64,000 nt of DNA, from NCBI GenBank assembly GCA_019188255.1, contig JAETXT010000002.1, positions 558,001-622,000 on the forward strand, read 5' to 3'. How positions within the stretch are numbered: position 1 is the stretch's first letter; each line of letters opens with the position of its first letter. Positions 23,054 to 33,641 of the stretch are shown here, in pieces. The translations under genes and the position numbers were made by a program. The notes beneath the pieces are model-generated. The model worked only from the letters and a program-made list of their open reading frames with translations. It did no database searches and was not told where the DNA came from. Origin of the DNA: Verticillium longisporum (lineage: Eukaryota > Ascomycota > Sordariomycetes > Glomerellales > Plectosphaerellaceae).

Positions 23054-23599
23054 ATGCGTCTTCCATCAATCGCCTTGGCGTTCTTTATCGCCACCACAGT
23101 GCCTTCGGTACAAGCAGATGATGGTGGCCTAGTCTTCACTGGCCCAGATCCAGATTCGCCCCTCAATCTCTCTTCAAACGCCATCAGGATCTCCTGGACA
23201 ATTGATCGAGCCAGGAGCATCGGCAATTGGCAGCACTGGCGCTCTTTCGACCTGCACTACATCACCTTGACCAGCGGGGGCACGAAAGTCGACTACACCA
23301 TCCGCAGGAACGTCAGCATTCCTGACGGCGATAGCAGCTTCACATGGGATCCCTCGAGCATATTGGAAGGACTTAATGATAGTGGTAACGGTAATCTTTG
23401 GCTTGAGGACGGCGAGGAACACTATTTTGAGTCGCAGATAAAAAACATGGGCAGGTGGGGGGCAACGACGGTGCCGAGCGAGAAGTATGCTGTGGAAGGC
23501 TATGATCGGATTGGAAGCTTGGCTGCCGAGTTGAATTCTTCGTTTGTCAAGATGGCAGTTGGGCTGACTATTTCGGGTGCTTGGGTCGCCCTCTTCTAG
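23054..23599 (+). CDS. small secreted, possibly GPI-anchored protein
   Basis: Single-exon product of 181 aa. It has a signal peptide (LPSIALAFFIATTVPSVQA), a beta-rich body (LVFTGPDPDSPLNLSSNAIR, ISWTIDRARS, HYITLTSGGTKVDYTIRR) and a hydrophobic C-terminus (VKMAVGLTISGAWVALF) after a small-residue stretch, consistent with a GPI-anchor signal. The opening recalls the Kre9/Knh1-like beta-sandwich found in fungal cell-wall proteins, where a Pro-rich strand is followed by an I-x-W motif, but the match is weak. There are few Cys, unlike many effectors. Role at the wall or surface is inference. Confidence 0.7.
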   Translation: MRLPSIALAFFIATTVPSVQADDGGLVFTGPDPDSPLNLSSNAIRISWTIDRARSIGNWQHWRSFDLHYITLTSGGTKVDYTIRRNVSIPDGDSSFTWDPSSILEGLNDSGNGNLWLEDGEEHYFESQIKNMGRWGATTVPSEKYAVEGYDRIGSLAAELNSSFVKMAVGLTISGAWVALF

Positions 23600-24913
23600 A
23601 TCAAGTCATGCTGCAGGTCAGATTCTCGAGTACTGAATGAGGAGAAATGCTTCAGCGAGCACATTTTTGTGTAATTGGACTTGCATTTTACTCCAGGCTC
23701 TGTGTCATTGATTACATTGTGACTTCTCTCGGGTTGAATATGAATGTCTTCGCCATGGTCAATCATGCATATGGCCCTGTCAAACCATGACGCTCTTTCA
23801 ACGGTTCACGTAGCAAGACTACCTTACTGACCGTGTTCAATCGATCCGTCCCGTCTATGCAAAGCAACATATATGAACCGTTCTCCATGTCATATCGCGA
23901 TTTGCCAATCCTCTCTGCTCAGAGCTTGTTACAGCGCTCTCTCTTTGCGAAGGGGTTAGTGCCCTGCCCTTGTCTTTTCTTGCCTGCAGAGCGAGAGCCT
24001 CCTCCTGTAACTCATCGTCGCTCAGCGCATCCATTTCTGCCAGCAGAATCAGCAGACGTAGCAGGGGGGGACCGTCCTCCCGCTGTCGACGCCTTTTGTG
24101 AGAGCCAGAGCCTGCAGAGTTGGTCGACCTGGCCGATATATCTCTCTTGGCTTTGCCAGACGACCCGAGGTCCATCGTCTGTTGTGAAGATCTGACAGGA
24201 GTCTGGTGTGGAGGCTCGATGTGGGTTCGCTGTGCGTATCCGATAGATGTGCGCCGTCACGATGGTATGACTGAATGCGCCGGCGAGAATCCCTTCGTGG
24301 GTGTATGTTGTACTCCAGCCTTGGTCGAGGAATCAGATCCGACCCGCTGGTGAGGTCCACACCAGCGGCGACGATGTGGGCAGTCTGCGTTCCGTTGTCG
24401 AGGTCATTATTATAAGGGACTGCGTTTCGAGTTGACGCCTCCAACTACATCCTCCAATATAAGATGAGGCTCAAGCAAGGAACAAGACGTGTACTCAGAG
24501 TTAGACCTTGATGTGCCTAGTACATACATGTCCACGCTGCCTGCAATGAGACTTGAGCCTACGACAAGTCGATTATGGGTCAATTGCAAGGTCTCTATAT
24601 ATTTTGCCTGGAGGCGAAAGGCAACATACGTCATGCATGTCATCCGTGAGGTTGAGATTGTCGAATCAACCTGGCATGTAATTGGTCTACTATCCAGAAG
24701 GCTGGCTTATACGACCAATGCGGCGATGATGTATGAGAGCCGCATATACGCGTACACGTGAGACGCTCACACTGTAAGACCGCTTGCTTGCCTGAATGAA
24801 GGCAATTTGAGTCCTCAGGCTGCGATTGAGGATAAGAACATACAAGCGCCATTGAAACGCAGCTTTGTTCGTTCTTGATCTCGGAATTGCAACGACAACA
24901 CAGATAGATCGCA
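23600..24913. other. intergenic 23600-24913
   Basis: Mostly without supported genes. It includes one weak minus-strand candidate (23855-24175, listed separately). The last 300 bp upstream of 24914 are the promoter side of the alpha/beta hydrolase gene. Confidence 0.35.
23855..24175 (-). CDS. weak hypothetical ORF, 106 aa
   Basis: A Met-initiated frame with a basic patch (GSHKRRRQRED), a Leu-rich segment (LLRLLILLAEMDALSDDELQ) and EEALALQARKDKGRA. In the same frame, sequence upstream of the Met also reads in a coding-like way (THIEPPHQTPVRSSQQ), so the true start could lie in an upstream exon. No domain is recognised and splicing could not be settled. It may be a small nuclear protein or a chance frame. 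Confidence 0.25.
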   Translation of the reverse strand: MDLGSSGKAKRDISARSTNSAGSGSHKRRRQREDGPPLLRLLILLAEMDALSDDELQEEALALQARKDKGRALTPSQRESAVTSSEQRGLANRDMTWRTVHICCFA

Positions 24914-25813
24914 ATGTCGATTCCCACATACAAGCTGATCCGCCGCGCCTGCAATCACTTGTCATTCTCCCCCGGTCGCAGCTTCGCAACGACTCTAGCA
25001 GATATGCATTGTCAGGAATTCACCCTCCCCGATGGCCGGACTCTAGGGTTCGCCGAATACGGCGATCCTCGAGGCCAACCTCTCCTGTACTTCCACGGCT
25101 TCCCTTCCTCGCGCCTCGAGGCGTCAGTCATGGACGACATGGCTCGCCAACGCAAGATCCGCCTTCTGGCCCTCGACAGACCGGGCTTCGGCCGCTCGTC
25201 CACCCAACCAGGACAACAAATTCTCGACTGGCCGACCGATGTCGTCGCTTTCGCAACGGGCCAGAACATTGACCGCTTCGCCGTCATGGGCGCCTCTGGC
25301 GGTGGCCCCTACGCACTCGCTTGCGCCCGGGCGTTGCCCCGCGAAATGCTCACGGGCGTGGGACTCTTCGCCAGCGGTCCACCTTGGTGGGCAGGGCGGC
25401 AGCACATGTCTCTGACCCGGAGGGTGACAAGCCGAATGGCGAACCAGTGGCCGTGGGGCTTGACGATCTTGCTGCAGTGGCTCGTCGACATGGCGAGATG
25501 GCTCCTGAGCACCGCAGTAATCCGGAAGCGACTCGATGTATGGCTGCAGGAGGAACCAAATAAGACTAAACCTGAACCCACTTTGGAAACATCAAAGCCG
25601 CAGCGGCCCATCTCAGAAGCGAGAGACAATCTGCTGCGAATGCTGATTGACGAGCCGTTCAGACAGGGGTGCGAAGCGACGGTCCTTGAGGCGAAGCTCC
25701 TATCGGCTGATAGTTGGGGCTTCGACTTGGAGGATGTCGGATATGAAGGCGTGCATCCGTTATTCATCGACTTCCCCATCGACTACCCTAGCATCTTATC
25801 TATATCTCATTAG
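24914..25813 (+). CDS. alpha/beta hydrolase, C-terminally truncated
   Basis: Single-exon product of 299 aa with a basic, presequence-like N-terminus (LIRRACNHLSFSPGRSFATT). The fold is clear: LPDGRTLGFAEYGDPRGQP, the oxyanion HGFPSSRLEAS, LDRPGFGRSS and the nucleophile elbow GASGGGPYA with Ser128. Relatives continue after the DLEDVxY segment with a W-H-G strand, the catalytic Asp and, near the end, the catalytic His. Here the protein changes at about 25750 into an unrelated tail (GVHPLFIDFPIDYPSILS) and stops, so the Asp/His part is missing. No shifted frame or intron recovers it downstream. It is either a broken gene or a mis-joined contig. Confidence 0.75.
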   Translation: MSIPTYKLIRRACNHLSFSPGRSFATTLADMHCQEFTLPDGRTLGFAEYGDPRGQPLLYFHGFPSSRLEASVMDDMARQRKIRLLALDRPGFGRSSTQPGQQILDWPTDVVAFATGQNIDRFAVMGASGGGPYALACARALPREMLTGVGLFASGPPWWAGRQHMSLTRRVTSRMANQWPWGLTILLQWLVDMARWLLSTAVIRKRLDVWLQEEPNKTKPEPTLETSKPQRPISEARDNLLRMLIDEPFRQGCEATVLEAKLLSADSWGFDLEDVGYEGVHPLFIDFPIDYPSILSISH

Positions 25814-26659
25814 CTCGTTGACTAGCCTTATTAAGGTGGTATAATTTTGTACAAGGAAAGGAACGTCAGCTTTTGTACCTTCTAAGCGTGCCCCACAAGC
25901 AGGGTTTATCGATACCTGACAGGCTATCGAAACTTTTGCCTCTGACCATGTACGACACATGATTGACAGGCTACCACGCTGTAGGTTCACGGAACTGAGC
26001 GATGGCTGGGGCACTGGACGATCTTATCCCGAAAGAGGCCGCACGCTCCACAAGCAAGACATAACTCAGATATCAACCAGCACGGGCAGTTTGGTTGGCA
26101 GTCTGCTGTCGACGCTCACATGCATGCACTTCGCCACTCCTGTTCCCCCGACCTAATAAATGTTGTCTTGGACCAATAAACATGAAAACTCTCTTTTCAA
26201 ACATCGTCAGTTGCAATGGACCCCGAGGCTTGTGTTTCAACCAGGGTCGGTTCGCGACCGCCTCAGCGGCGCCGGAATCACATGTGTCATTCGGACCAGA
26301 ATATCAGCCTTGCCATCCTTGCTCTAAAGCTCAGTATGTGACGCGGCCTCGGCGCAGGCATGGACCATGCCAATTTGCACATGCTCCATCCTGAACTAGA
26401 GTCCGCAGCAACCATTGCTACAGTAAGTACACTTCCTTAGTCATAGGACAACTTTGTGGGCAGATTCCGGCAGCTTGTCAGACTTGCGAGTCATGAATGT
26501 CGGCGCACCATATGTAGCAATGCAGGGGGGGGGGAGGAGTCAGGCACTGCATGAAGATGATGTCGACAGGGCTGGATAAATTGCATGACTTTACGTCAAA
26601 GCGACATCCGCGCTGCATCTCTAAAAGTCTAAAATGCCCTCCCGTTCTGAAACAAATAT
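25814..26659. other. intergenic 25814-26659
   Basis: Convergent 3' flanks of the truncated hydrolase (plus) and the Old Yellow Enzyme gene (minus). No gene is supported. A G-rich tract (GGGGGGGGGAGG) lies near 26526. Confidence 0.4.
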
Positions 26660-27952
26660 TCAGTTGCTATGAACAGGGTAGTCGGTGTACTTGATGGTGG
26701 GGTCCTCGAACGGTCCGTAAAATCGGCTGCGATCGTAGTCGGCTAGTGGAAGGCCCTTGCGCAGCCTCTCAGGAAGGTCCGGGTTGCTGATGAAGTACCG
26801 ACCATAGGCAATGCCGTCGTACTTCCCGCTCTCGATGACACCCCAGGAGTTCTGGTCGTCAAAGCCACCTGCCGAGAGGAAGGGCGTGCTGCCAAAGATC
26901 TTGCGGAAGCCCGAGAGGTCGACGTTGGGCAGGTTCCAGGAGTTGAGAAATTTCTGCTTCTCTTCCTCGGAGAAGATCTGCTCGTAGCGGGGCTCGATGA
27001 AGCTGACGTAGGAAAGGTTGGGCAGACGCTCCTTGAGGCCCTGTGAGAGGTGGCTCCACGTCTCGACACGCTGCTCGCTGCGCGCCTGGTTGAACAGGCC
27101 AAAGGGCGACAGGCGGATAGCGAGGTTCTCCTGGCCAACATCCTGGGCGAGTTTCTCCATGAGCTCAAACACAAAGGTGCATCGCTTCTCGGGCGAGCCG
27201 CCGTACGCGTCGGTCCGTTTGTTCGAGTTGGAGCTGAGGAACTGCTCAGGGAGATAACCGTTGCCGGCGTGAAGCTCAACGCCATCAAAGCCGACCTCAA
27301 TTGCCCTCTTGGCGGCATTGCGATAGTCCTCAATAGTTCTCTGGATATGCTCGTGCGTCAACTCAATGGGCGGGTGGTCGGCTATTTTGACGGGAGTTGA
27401 CGTGTGGGGTGGAGGGTAGGCAAAGGTTTCATTGGGATCATCCCATGGCACTGCTGACGGAGCCACAATGGGGGTTCCCGTGAGGTGCGGGATGTTGGCG
27501 CGGCCCGAGTGCCAGAGCTGAGCGTAAATGAAGGCTCCTTTGGCATGCACACCCTCGACGACCTTCCTCCAACCCTCGGCTTGTTCTTGGGTGAAAATGC
27601 CGGGGACGCCAGGCATGCCGTTGCCCTTGACACACTATTGTTAGTAAAAGACACTTGACGAAACAAGTTTCAGCACGACAACTGGCTTGCATACCTCGAG
27701 TGAGGGGGGGAGGCCCTCAGAGATAATCAGGCCACAATCCGTCGCGCGTTGAGAATAGTACTCAGCCACGACATCATTCGGAAGCCAGACGCGGTTCGGG
27801 TTCTCGAGGGTGGGGTTGGCGTTGACAGGTGTTCCGCGGTTCCGGGTTAGCGGTGCATGCACGACTCGGTGCTTTAGCTCGATCTTGCCATTGGCGATCT
27901 TGAGGGGCTGAAAGAGCTGGGACTCGGACCCAGTGATGAGAGCGTCACCCAT
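26660..27952 (-). CDS. Old Yellow Enzyme-family NADPH dehydrogenase
   Basis: FMN-dependent ene-reductase that reduces alpha,beta-unsaturated carbonyl compounds. Exons are 27695-27952 and 26660-27634 (60-nt intron, GTATGC...AATAG); the product is 410 aa, slightly longer than typical fungal OYE. Key motifs are LFQPLKIANGKIELKHRVVH, APLTRNR, YYSQRAT, LIISEG, AQLWHSGR, and the substrate/flavin motif ELHAGNGYLPEQFLSSNSN with its His-Asn pair, followed by RTDAYGGS. Then come IRLSPFG (phosphate/flavin contacts) and a C-terminal AYGRYFISNPDLPERL. All motifs are in frame. Met 27952 gives the usual short N-terminus. Paralogues serve in oxidative-stress response and in ergot or other secondary pathways. 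No cluster context is evident here. Confidence 0.94.
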
Positions 27953-29009
27953 GTTTGGCTCGAGGTCTGACGGAAAGCACGGCCGCGTTCGTTGTCTGTA
28001 TTGTGCGCTCTGACTGTTTGAATAGAAGAACAGACTTCTCACAACGAAATCGGTAAGATGCTGTGCGGTGATAGGTATCAGCAGGTGATATGCAACAGAT
28101 GTGACAAGTTACGTCGCCAGAACATAAGCAAAGAAGGGCAATTAACCTGGAGGCCAGTAGATTTATGAGAAGACCCAAACCGATTCTCCAGGATACCCCA
28201 TCATTACTCCCCACACTATGTCGCATTGGGAGGCTTCGATATCGCATGCAGTTCGTGTGCGGCTGAACACCAAGAGTTCCTGGGATGAAGGGATGCTGGT
28301 TGGTCAAAAATCACTCAGATCAACATGTCTTCGCCAGGTTATCCAAGTGCTCTGCAGCAGGTACCCCTGATGGTGTTATGCATCTCGTGATGATGAACCC
28401 ATCAGGAAGCGAGGTTGGTCACTGCCGGACGGTGACCCTCCTCCTTGGTCTCTTGGCAATGGGACAAGTCCCCTGTCTCTCCATTTGATTTTCAGGGGTC
28501 TTCGGCCGAATCCCCGTGCCGGCTGCATGATCCCTGCCAACCTCTTCATCCAAGATCAAGAAGCGCTTTTCCCCGTCGCATCTCTTGCCCGCTTAGTCCC
28601 GTCTTCGGTCGTTTCTTCGACCAGCTTTGACGGAGCCGAACAGGACAAGACCTTGCTTCATATGCTGGCCTCGATCTGGGCCAACGAAGAATACCTCCCA
28701 TTCCTTTTTTTCGACCCCTACTCCATCCTTGTACCAAGACCTTCAGCCGTTGCTGCTACGTTACTGCAGTAAGGATTAATAGGGTTCATTTAATCTTCAA
28801 CACCCGACATGACCTTTTGTTCCAGATTTCTTCAGCTGTGCCCGCTGATCTCGTGACCCTGGGTCGATCCCTAGGGCCCCCCCCCCCCCCCCTGCATGCA
28901 GCAGACTCCCGCCTTCTACAAAAGTAAGCATAAGGCTGTCTGTCTTTCCGGTTTCCTTTTTTCCACCTTGCCGCTTTTCCATCTTACTAGAGATTGAATC
29001 ATTGTCGCC
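27953..29009. promoter_or_regulatory. divergent promoter region, OYE / rhodopsin-domain gene
   Basis: About 1.06 kb between divergent start codons with no supported gene. It contains a 16-C homopolymer (28877-28892) roughly 120 bp upstream of the rhodopsin-domain gene. Confidence 0.45.
28877..28892. repeat. C16 homopolymer
   Basis: Uninterrupted run of 16 C in the promoter region of the 29010 gene. Given the homopolymer errors elsewhere in the window, its true length is uncertain. Confidence 0.85.
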
Positions 29010-30424
29010 ATGAGTTATCCAGGTGCGGCACCGCCGCCGGCCGGCGTTGTGGCAGATGTCGACAACCCGCAAGATGTGTTGAGGACAGTCACCTACGTTA
29101 CGCAGGGTCTGACCGTTTTCTTTTCTACCCTCTTCATCGCCGCACGTCTGTATTCCAAGACCAAGGTTATGGGCGGCATTGTGAGCTGGGACGACTGTGA
29201 GACTCCACGTTTTCTCCCCAAAAAAGCCATGTTGGAACTGACAAGCCATGATCAGATGCGACATACTCTTCATGGGTAACACCCATTGACGCCATGAATC
29301 CACGCAGACGGATACTGACAGTAACAGGTCCTCATGATCGGTTATTGCATTACTGCATGTTTTAGTGAGTCGGTCCTTGTGCAGTGCCACAGAGAGATAT
29401 ACCTTGACTTACACGCGAGTCAGTGACATACCATGGTGCCGGCCTTAATCAATGGGACGTCCGAGTGGAAGACATACAGCCATTCTTCAAGGTACGCCCG
29501 ATGATTTCCCTTGCTCTCGCGTTGCACAACCTTGTCTCTAACATGGTCGCCACCAGTCCGGCTACGCAGCAACGATTTTCTACGCCCCCATGGCCCTCAC
29601 CGTCAAGCTCTCCCTGATGCTCATCATCCTCCGCGTCTTCGGCACCGTACACAAAAAGGTCATGATTGGCATGTACGCCTTCATCGGCATGATTTTCATC
29701 TACTACGGCCTCGGCATTTTCATCAAGATATTCGTCTGCTGGCCCATCTCGGCCTACTGGCACGGCCACACGGAGAAGTGCCTCGACCAGAGCGCCATCA
29801 TCACGGCCGACGCCATCATCAGCGTCCTCAGCGACCTCGTCATCCTGCTGCTGCCTCTGCCGCTGACCTGGTCGCTGCAGTTGCCGCGGAAGAAGAGGCT
29901 CCGAGTGATCGGCATGCTGTGCGCCGGTGGCGTCGCCACGGGGTTTAGCGTGTACCGCCTCATCCTCATCCTCAAGGACGGCAAGTCTTCGAACCAGACC
30001 ATCGTCTTTACGAAGGTCGTTTTGTCGGGGTGAGTAGTGCCATAATCAGCCAAGCTATCGATCGGGGGCTCGAGTGACGAAACAATATCCTCTTGGTGTT
30101 CCATGCTAACAAGTGACCAGCAACGCCGAGGCTGGCATTGGCCTTATCTGCGCCTGTCTGCCGGCGATCAACGCCTTATGGACGCGTAAGATCAAGAGCT
30201 CCTCTGCCTACGCTAGGTACGCTGCCCACGAAGGCCGCTCGGGCCTCGACGGGTCGCAGCACGGCGGCATCATGCTGACACGGTCGGTGCACATTCACTC
30301 GTCCAAGAGCGCGAAGGAGACCACGGATTATGGGTTAGGCAACGACGAGGCGGGCTTGACGTCGAATATTCAGGCCAACCCCCACAGCAGCCGTGACAGC
30401 AACAGGTCAGATTCGCTGAAATAA
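29010..30424 (+). CDS. fungal rhodopsin-domain seven-helix membrane protein
   Basis: Member of the large Pezizomycotina family of integral membrane proteins labelled rhodopsin domain; ligand and function are unknown for most. Six exons: 29010-29196, 29256-29275, 29328-29364, 29424-29491, 29557-30029, 30121-30424, giving exactly 362 aa. Two exons are only 20 and 37 nt, but they rebuild the family block SWDDYATYSSWVLMIGYCIT. Later motifs are YHGAGLNQWDV, FFKSGYAATIFYAP, LTVKLSLMLIILRVF, CWPISAYW, DLVILLLPLPLTWSLQLPRK and the last helix NAEAGIGLICACLPAI. The tail is Ser-rich and cytosolic (DSNRSDSLK). Every junction has GT/AG and keeps frame, which supports the micro-exon model. Confidence 0.9.
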
Positions 30425-30647
30425 CAAGCATGTCCCGTTCAAGCGATTTCTCATAAGTAGGCTCTTGTACTTTTCACGCATTCAATCCGGGTTGTACAGC
30501 GTTGCATGATGGGTAGAAAAGGTTGTAATGTAAGAAGAATTCGGTTTACTTGACGAGGGCCGGCTGATTATGTCTATTCTCAAGTATTCGCACGAGTGTC
30601 CGGGTTATGCTTTTGACTTGCACCAGCCATGCTGAACAAGTCTAGCC

Positions 30648-31975
30648 CTAAAAACGTGGGTTCTCAGGGTCAAACTCAATCGTCCCTCGTTCAATCCATC
30701 GGATGCCTCCTGTCTGGGGATCCATGATGCAGGCGTAATGCGTGCACTCATTGATAATGGGAAACTCCATCATCCAAGCCTGTAATGCCTTTTCTCGTAC
30801 ACCCTTTGTAGGCCGCACTTCTCGATGCTCAGTTCCCTCTCCGAGACACTGACCGTTGGGCTCGTCCTTCTCTGTCTCGCTATGGCTGTCATTTCTACTA
30901 CCGACCGTATGCAGCAGCCACTGCTGCTGCATCATGTCCATGCGCTCATTTGAGTCTTCCAGAAAGAGCTCGGCGCCGAGGAGGGTCGTTTGCGGCTCGC
31001 TCGGATCCGAGTCGGGACTCGGCTTCGGCCCGCAACAGCGCGAGCCGTGGGTGTCGTGGTTGGCTTGTACGATGAACTGGTTCGAGGTCTTGATCTTGCC
31101 AGTGTGGACGTCTTTCTCGATGACGGCCGACTCTTTGCCGTCACAGAGCGTTAGATAGCATGGAGACGTTGCTTCCTTGGCCAGTTGATTTACCAACGAG
31201 ACGAGTGGAGTTGGTGCATTGTCGCTCAAGGACGTTTCAGAGAGTGGCCAGCGGCGTTGATTGAGAATGACCGATCGTAAGATGGACGAGATAGACGGCC
31301 GTAGCCCAAAGAGTACAAGGATCTGGTGCTTACGCAGTGCAAGCTTCGAGCCTTCGTGTGTTGGCCGATAATTCAATGAGAGAGACAGGCCAGGTCTGTG
31401 GAAAGGCGTCAGCAATTGAGCATGGAAAACTCGTATTTCCTCTCTTACCTGACAGCCGTCAACGTTCCAACAAAGCCGGCGTACGTGACGGACCGCGCGA
31501 TGACCCGGTTGGGGTCCTCGCGCGAATCGACAAACTCGGCAATAATAAGCAGCTCCCTCAAGGGATCCATGGCCCAGTCAAGTGTACGAAAGTGCATCAG
31601 CCGTCTGTTCCTCTCGGAAGCCTTGGGACGATGGGGCTCTGTCAGGATGCATCCCGCTGTGCAGCCCATCAGTGAATCGAGCAGGACGTTGAGAGCCACG
31701 ATGAGATAGAGGTCTACACCTGCCACCTTGGCGATGCTCTGCGCTTCTCGATTCTGTTCGTCATCGTTCAATCGGCGCAATAGCGACCTGGCAAGAAATT
31801 TCACGGCGCGGCACAAGAGAGGGTACTTGAATATGGAGGCGAGCAGGTCGTCGAAGATCTTGGTGACATCGCGCATCTGCGGCGCGAAATCGCGCGCTAC
31901 CTCGTCGTATCGATGCTCGGGCGACAAAGCGACATCGATGCGGTAGATTGGTACGGGACCTTTTGGAAGAGGCAT
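30648..31975 (-). CDS. acid ceramidase / NAAA-like amidase
   Basis: N-terminal-nucleophile amidase related to acid ceramidase and N-acylethanolamine acid amidase, which hydrolyse fatty-acyl amides. Exons are 31449-31975 and 30648-31395 (53-nt intron); 424 aa. A beta-subunit-like start (PVPIYRIDVALSPEHRYDEV, ARDFAPQM) precedes the self-cleavage site MGCTAGC, where Cys105 is the likely nucleophile. It is followed by LMHFRTLDWA, which matches the R-x-x-D catalytic motif, VTYAGFVGTLTAVRPGLS with LNYRP, IVQANHDTHG, and a final Tyr-rich strand. No signal peptide is apparent from Met 31975. Because a TTTCAG directly precedes this ATG, an upstream exon could add one. Lysosomal/vacuolar action is known for the animal enzymes only. 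Confidence 0.85.
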
Positions 31976-32853
31976 CTGAAATCGTGAACCAGACGCAGGT
32001 CCGAAGCAGTCCGAGGCGGTATGGAAAGAGCAATATTCGTGGTGACAGCAGGAGAGGGCGAAGTTTTAGACGAGGCTGAGGTTGAGTCGGAGCTTCGGAA
32101 GATGGAAGGTGAGGCCCACACAACAGTGCCTGCCCTGCATCCTCCCACGCGCCCCAGTCTTAGCGTGCGTCTGCCCAGAACTCCGCCACGCAAGCCTCAA
32201 CTGGACCTGGAGCTGTGGTCATAACAGCTGCTGTTGGCCTACTATTGTGTCATCAAGGTAGTTGGAGCCCCTCCCTCTCCCTGGGAATGTCACCCAAGTC
32301 TCAATTCTGTGCCCAGCCAGAGCCCATGAAAGGTGCAGAGAACGCCAGCCTGCAAGGGACAGGGACCCCCGGTGCTGGCCCCGGATCGGGCCGCCATCGT
32401 TGGGTCCACTTTATCCGGTCTCTGGCGGCCCCACAGCGCACTCTATCGGGTTTCAGTGACGATCTAAAGGGACTTTGTTCACTTGTTAATGCTCAATTAG
32501 GTTTCAATCGCTACGGGTCTTCTCGAAACTCCTCTGTGTAAGTTGTGAAATAAGTGGAACCTGCTCCCCCAGAGCATCTCGAGGCAAACAACACGGTTGG
32601 ATCGAGCGTAGTCAGTTATGTAGTTTTGGCAAGTCCTCCTTCGAGAGAGAAAGGGGCTTTGGCCTTCGAACAAGAGAAAGCACTTTAGCTATTCGGCATC
32701 CCGTTCGAAGCTCTCCCTCCTTCAACCCATGACAAACTACCACATTCTCGTCGTCCTCTTACCAACCCCAACACCTCGTCTGAATCTGAGTTCAGAAATT
32801 CCAAGCTGTCCACTGTGTAATACAGACAAATACCGCATTCAGCCAAAGATCCG
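31976..32853. promoter_or_regulatory. divergent promoter region 31976-32853
   Basis: Lies between the amidase (minus) and the SprT-like gene (plus). It could contain a 5' exon of the amidase (plus-strand coordinates about 31985-32200), because a good acceptor abuts its first Met. No other coding signal is supported. Confidence 0.4.
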
Positions 32854-33641
32854 ATGGCTGTCAACAAGACTGGACGAATATCGCTATGGGATCAAGGTCA
32901 AGAAAGTTCGGACGGACAATGTCCTTGCTTCGTCCCAACAGCCAACCCATTGCCAAACATCATACCAAGCGCCAACTCCATCCGAGACTTGGTTTCCTTC
33001 ACCATCAACACTGCTCCTCCGGATCCGATAAACCTGGCACTTGGTCAGATCCAGCACACTCTTCAGTCTCTACTCATCTCAGGCTTTGAAAAACCATTCG
33101 ATCACACCACCGACAATGCCAAACTTTTGGACTGTGTTGAGCTTCTTGATCAATATTTCTTCCATCACACGTTGACTCGTCCGAGCTCTGACTTTGTCTC
33201 ATCGGATTCGTTCCATCATCTCGAAGATGGGATCTTTCCCGCCGGTGCCGTCCTTTCGTCGAAGCGCAATTGGGTTCATCTGACCGTCAATATCCCGGAT
33301 ATGTCCGCTGTCAGCGGCTGTTTCCTCTCGTCATCCCGCGTTCGCGCTCTCATCACTGTCCGTTCTGCCTACCCGCTACCGTCCGGTGGCGTCCGTCCGG
33401 TGGGCCTTGCCGCTGCCATTGAGGGCCTGATCCATGAGATGGTACATGCATATCTGCTCGTCTTTGGCTGCGCCGTGAGGACTGTCTCAACCGAAAGTTC
33501 AAGAACGGGGACCGCCGAGACTGGCACGGACGGCACTTACACAAGTTACTTACACATGTGTATGAGACTATCCAGGAGTGGCACATTTCCCTGTCGGACT
33601 TTGGGTTGATGTATAAGGAGGATCGAGAGTATTGTTGCTAA
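32854..33641 (+). CDS. SprT-like zinc metallopeptidase-domain protein (apparent 1-nt frameshift)
   Basis: Contains a zinc-binding helix IHEMVHAYLLVFGC (HExxH at His194) typical of SprT-like proteases, preceded by the strand PVGLAAAIEGL and followed, one frame over, by CLNRKFKNGDRRDWHGRHLH and KLLTHVYETIQEW, where WHGRHLH supplies the third zinc-ligand His. Joining the two frames requires one extra base at about 33468-33472 and gives about 262 aa, ending at TAA 33639-33641. SprT relatives include DNA-protein crosslink proteases, but this short fungal version lacks obvious PCNA or ubiquitin-binding motifs. Met 32854 is the first Met in frame. Without the correction the protein ends at 33609 with a scrambled tail. 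Confidence 0.7.
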
